64,000 nt of DNA, from NCBI RefSeq assembly GCF_000281045.1, contig NW_008246085.1, positions 441,292 to 505,291 on the forward strand, read 5' to 3'. The position numbers were made by a program, and so were the translations under genes. Under the pieces are notes generated by a model that worked only from the letters and a program-made list of their open reading frames with translations, was not told the origin of the DNA and searched no databases. Each line of letters starts with the position of its first letter. Position 1 is the first letter of the stretch. The stretch comes from Saprolegnia diclina VS20 (Eukaryota; Oomycota; Saprolegniomycetes; Saprolegniales; Saprolegniaceae). Positions 60,880 to 64,000 of this stretch are shown one piece after another.

Positions 60880-61199
60880 ATGGAGACCCGGCGCAAGAGC
60901 TTCGAACCGACCTCGATCGCGCAGTACTACGAGAGCGTATCCGACTGCCTCAGCTTCAACGCAGCCGCCGAGCGCCAGCGGTACGAAGCGTCGGCAGCGC
61001 CACCGGACTCATGCTGGGCTTGTGTAGGAACTATGACCGCAAGCGCCGGGCGCTGGTCCAGACCATCGGCTACGAAGCCGTGCTGAACCGAGCAAAGCGC
61101 ACGCAGCTCTCGTACACGTCGTATGCTTCGCCCAGCACGTCAAGCGCAACGCAGCCGTCCTCGGTAGCTCCAGCCACCTTGGTCGTCGATCTAGTGTGA
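60880..61199 (+). CDS. Small protein of unknown function
   Basis: Two exons (60880 to about 60980 and about 61030 to 61199) joined by a 49-bp GTACG...TGTAG intron give about 90 residues: METRRKSFEPTSIAQYYESV, a basic central region RNYDRKRRALVQTIGYEAVL, and a Ser/Thr-rich C-terminus. No family recognised. The intron is needed to keep the frame, which argues that it is a real gene, and the Kozak context (GCCATGG) is good. Confidence 0.5.
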
Positions 61200-61214
61200 C
61201 CGCACGATGCGTAG

Positions 61215-61878
61215 ATGAGCACATTGAAGCCAGCGCCGTCGCCAGGCATCAAGATGCCGCAGACATACAACATGGACCCCAAGCAGCTCGCTGCCAAGTA
61301 CAAGCCAAATGTGCCCGCGACGCTCAAGCCGATGCTGCCATCGGAGACCACCACCGACGCGAAGCTGCCCTTTGCGATCGGGACGGAAGTTGTCATCAAA
61401 GTCGTACTCAATACTTGACCATCGTGGCCCGCTGCAGCCTCAAGCATACACCATGTAGGCCGTCGACAAGCTCGCTGCATATGGCCTCTCGCAGCTCACG
61501 GGCAAGAAGGGCAAGATCATCTCGGCGCCGACGGCAAAAGGCCAGTTCTTGTACGGTGTTATGTTTGACAACAACACGCTACAGCATGTGCCCGTGGAGG
61601 CGCTCGCGCTCGCCTCGCAGGCAGGCCAGATGCAACTGCCGGCCGCGAGCCAGCTCAAAATTGAGCACTCGTTCCACATGCACCGGTTGATGCAGGACCA
61701 GTTCAAGGAGATCCAGGCGCTCCAGAAACAGCACGCCGAGTACCGGCAGGCCAACAACACGGCTGCCATGGCCGAAGTCCAAAAGTCGCTTTCCGTGCTT
61801 CGGAACCTCCACCTCTCGCAGATTCGGTCGCTCAAGACCAAGCAAGAGGACGAGTTGCGCCAAAAGGAAATTGCATAA
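61215..61878 (+). CDS. Unknown coiled-coil protein
   Basis: Two exons joined by a 57-bp intron (about 61402-61458; IKV to AVDKLAAYGL). The N-terminus is proline-rich and flexible (MSTLKPAPSPGIKMPQTY). A small beta-rich segment follows (GKKGKIISAPTAKGQFLYGV), Tudor/SH3-like in appearance. The C-terminal half is a continuous charged helix (EIQALQKQHAEYRQANN ... LKTKQEDELRQKE). It starts only 15 bp after the stop of the upstream small gene, so the two could also be parts of one gene if my first stop is wrong. No family recognised. Confidence 0.6.
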
Positions 61879-62035
61879 ATTTACGTTGGACAAGAATTGG
61901 TCAAGAACAATTGTGCAATAAGAAAATGTAATGCAATAAGATGTCATGCAAGGGATCGATTATACACAGCGGTTTACATATAGTGGAAGACAGGGTGGAC
62001 TACAGCATGAGGCGAATAATGCTCAAGAGCGCGCT

Positions 62036-64000
62036 TTAAGAAGCGTTGGCGTAGCACGAGTTGACGAGGGTCTCGGCGCGCGGCAAGAAGCGCTGCGGCA
62101 CGCGGTCCTTGCCGTTGGCAACCGTTTCGGTGGCCTGCGAGACGCACGCGATGAGCGCGGTCTCCTTGGCGATGAGCGCGACCTCTTGCTGGTGCAGCGA
62201 TGCAATCTGCGCGTCGAGTGACGCGTACTCTGTCACATACGATGCGTTGAGGAGCGAGCGGAAGTCGGGCTTGGGCAGCACGAGGAGATTGGACGGCGTG
62301 TTGGCCTTGGCATTCGTCATGCACTGCGTGACATTCTGCAGGAGACCGTTGTACGGCGACGGGCCGACGGTCGACCACGCGTCGTCGTAACAGCTCTGCA
62401 GTAGAAGGTAGTGGTCTTCGATCGCGAGCGACTGGAGCGCGCTCGTGTTGAGGGCGAGCGCAACATCGCTGGCTTTGTTTGACTCGAAGATGGCGTGTGC
62501 GTTCGCGAGCGTGACGTCCGCACCGAGTTGCGCCTCGGTTGGGGCCCCCGAGGTGTCCGTGTCGATCAATGGCTTTGTGCACGTCGTGTTGGTGTACGTC
62601 TCAAAGCCCAAATACTCTGCCGGGTTGAGGACGTGCGTCGTCGCGTTGGCAAAGATCGCGAACGCGCTGCTCGCGCACTGAAGAATCGCGTCAAAGGTGG
62701 CGCGGATGGCGAAGAACTTGGCCGGATCGTTGTTGACGGTCGCGAGCTCCGTGTTGCGCTGATGGACGAGCCCCGTGTCGATTTCGAGCTCGCTGACGAA
62801 CCCGTCGCGGTTGGTATCCGCCGGGAGCGGAAACGGGTACGGGAGCATGCACAGATCGCGGATCCACGAGACAAGCGACGGAATTTTAGTGGGCTGCACA
62901 ACACCGTTGAAGCCAAAGACGTCGACACCGACGTCGATGCACTTGTCGAGCGTCGCAAAGTACTCGACGAGGTACGTGAGCACGATGGCGCGCGCGTCCG
63001 GCGAGTTGAACCAGATCGTCGTGACGTTTGCCTCCAACGCTCCTTGGACTTGGGCCACAGTCGTCTTGGCCTGGTCCGCAGTGATCGGACTTCCAGACGA
63101 GGCTGCAATCTGGACGAGCGCCTGAGCAGCTTCGTTCTTGATCTCGTCAAGGGTCGGCTCATAGTTGGTCGGGGCCGGCGTCGGCGTTGAAACCCAGCTG
63201 GTGGTAGGCTCGGGCGTCACGGTTGTCGGCTCGGGCGTCACGGTCGTTGGCTCGGGCGTCACGGTCGTTGGCTCCGGCGTCACGGTCGTTGGCTCCGGCG
63301 TCACGGTCGTTGGCTCCGGCGTCGCGGTTGTCGGCGCCGGCGTCACCGTTGTCACAACGGGCGTAGTCGGTAGGAGACAGACGTGGCGAACAGTGTACAG
63401 CAAAACCTGAACGTCGTCGTAGCTGAGGGGCTGGTTGGCCGGGTACTTGCTCAAGGCCGAGGACGTGCAGTTGATAAAGTCTGTGGACGCTTGAAGCGTC
63501 TTGGTGACGTAGTCGATGACGTCCGAATGCGCGTAGTGCAATTGCACCGGAAGCGGCGAAGATGTCGTCGGCGTAGGTGTCACAAGAGTGCCACAGTTGA
63601 CATCAACGACCTGAAAGAACGCTTGAAGTGCACTGTCGTTCGGGATGCCTGGGCTCGATCCGTAAAGCTACATCGCCCGCTAAGAGTTGCAAAAGAGTCG
63701 GTGGGACATCATACCTGGCTAAAGGCATCTCGAATGCACTTGATCTTGGCGCTAAAGCTTTCGGTGATGGAGGCCGTTGCGGCAGCAGCGCCAGTGTTGA
63801 TGTCAGCGATGGCCTTTTCCTTGATCGAGTTCACATAGCCTTCGACCTCACTGAGATCGAGCAGACCGTTGCTGTCCGAGTCGATTTGTGAGAACGCACT
63901 CGAGTGCGTGGGGACTGGTGACGGCGTGGCAGTTGGTGTCATTGTGGGCACCGTTGTTGAGGCGTCTGTAGGGGCATCCGTGGGCGCGTTTGTAGGAGCG
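62036..64000 (-). CDS. Secreted EF-hand protein with TPEPTTV repeats (5' end outside window)
   Basis: Partial gene: the 5' end lies beyond the right edge, where the reading frame is still open in a repetitive Ala-Pro-Thr region (APTDAPTDAS). An intron (GTATG...ATGTAG, about 63710-63665) joins AFSQ to LYGSSPG. Two EF-hand-like loops are present, DSDSNGLLDLSEVE and DTNRDGFVSELEID, separated by a threonine/proline linker of seven heptapeptides (TPEPTTV type). Several spaced cysteines and N-x-T sites suggest an extracellular or cell-wall protein. The globular parts look like two related modules (ALQAFFQVVDVNCG; ILQCASSAFAIFANATTH), similar to elicitin-like or oomycete cell-surface proteins, but I recognise no named family. 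Confidence 0.75.
63203..63349. repeat. 21-bp minisatellite encoding TPEPTTV
   Basis: Seven consecutive 21-bp units (plus-strand form GGCTCGGGCGTCACGGTCGTT with small changes) encode the heptapeptide TPEPTTV/TPAPTTA. The inner units are nearly identical, so copy number is likely to vary between strains. Confidence 0.85.

Noticed and set aside
63165-63410. Plus-strand frame made of GSGVTVV repeats
   Set aside because: It is the complementary translation of the TPEPTTV minisatellite, not a separate gene.

Overview
The window is eukaryotic nuclear DNA from a compact, GC-rich genome. It holds about thirty protein-coding genes on both strands, packed tightly, most of them cut by very short introns (about 42-61 bp). 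The 5' splice sites mostly begin GTACG or GTATG, the acceptors mostly end in TAG or CAG, and the standard genetic code is used. An oomycete (stramenopile), most likely a Saprolegniales-type water mould, fits best. The main reasons are a receptor-enzyme fusion of a seven-helix GPCR with an inositol-polyphosphate 5-phosphatase, two large Slo/BK-type potassium channels, a free-standing aspartate carbamoyltransferase, and the intron style. The organism call is inference; no ribosomal or organellar marker is present.

Layout, left to right: dynamin-related GTPase (-), aspartate carbamoyltransferase (+), ribosomal protein eS12 (+), DYRK-family kinase (-), about 1.6 kb without a gene, BMT5-like rRNA methyltransferase (+), Slo/BK channel 1 (-), about 1.6 kb carrying a 308-bp foldback repeat, a predicted secreted cysteine-rich ankyrin protein (-), an S28 prolyl peptidase (+), two tandem F-box-like paralogues (+), a HAT/TPR RNA-processing protein (-), a MEIOB/RPA-like OB-fold protein (+), an LRR-IQ-WW-WW-EF-hand protein (+), a 972-residue helical protein ending in a PH-like domain (-), an ECHDC3-like enoyl-CoA hydratase (+), the GPCR::5-phosphatase fusion (-), an unrecognised coiled-coil protein (-), GATOR2 subunit WDR24 (-), Slo/BK channel 2 (+), a type I membrane glycoprotein (+), LRRC40 (-), XPF/ERCC4 endonuclease (+), an App1-like phosphatidate phosphatase (+), a YAK1-like kinase (-), about 1.2 kb of AT-richer spacer, SCYL1 pseudokinase (+), ARF1 (+), V-ATPase subunit F (-), two small unknown genes (+), and a secreted EF-hand protein with threonine/proline repeats that runs off the right edge (-).

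Several genes share themes without being an operon. Phosphoinositide and membrane-traffic signalling is represented by the GPCR-phosphatase, ARF1, SCYL1, dynamin and App1. Ion and pH control is represented by two BK channels and V-ATPase F. Nutrient and growth signalling is represented by WDR24, the YAK1-like kinase and the DYRK-like kinase. Many neighbours are divergent with start codons 50-450 bp apart, and the spacers carry CCAAT boxes and a recurrent TATCCGGA element. For many genes the exon joins were worked out by hand and checked for phase; where they were not, the entry says so.
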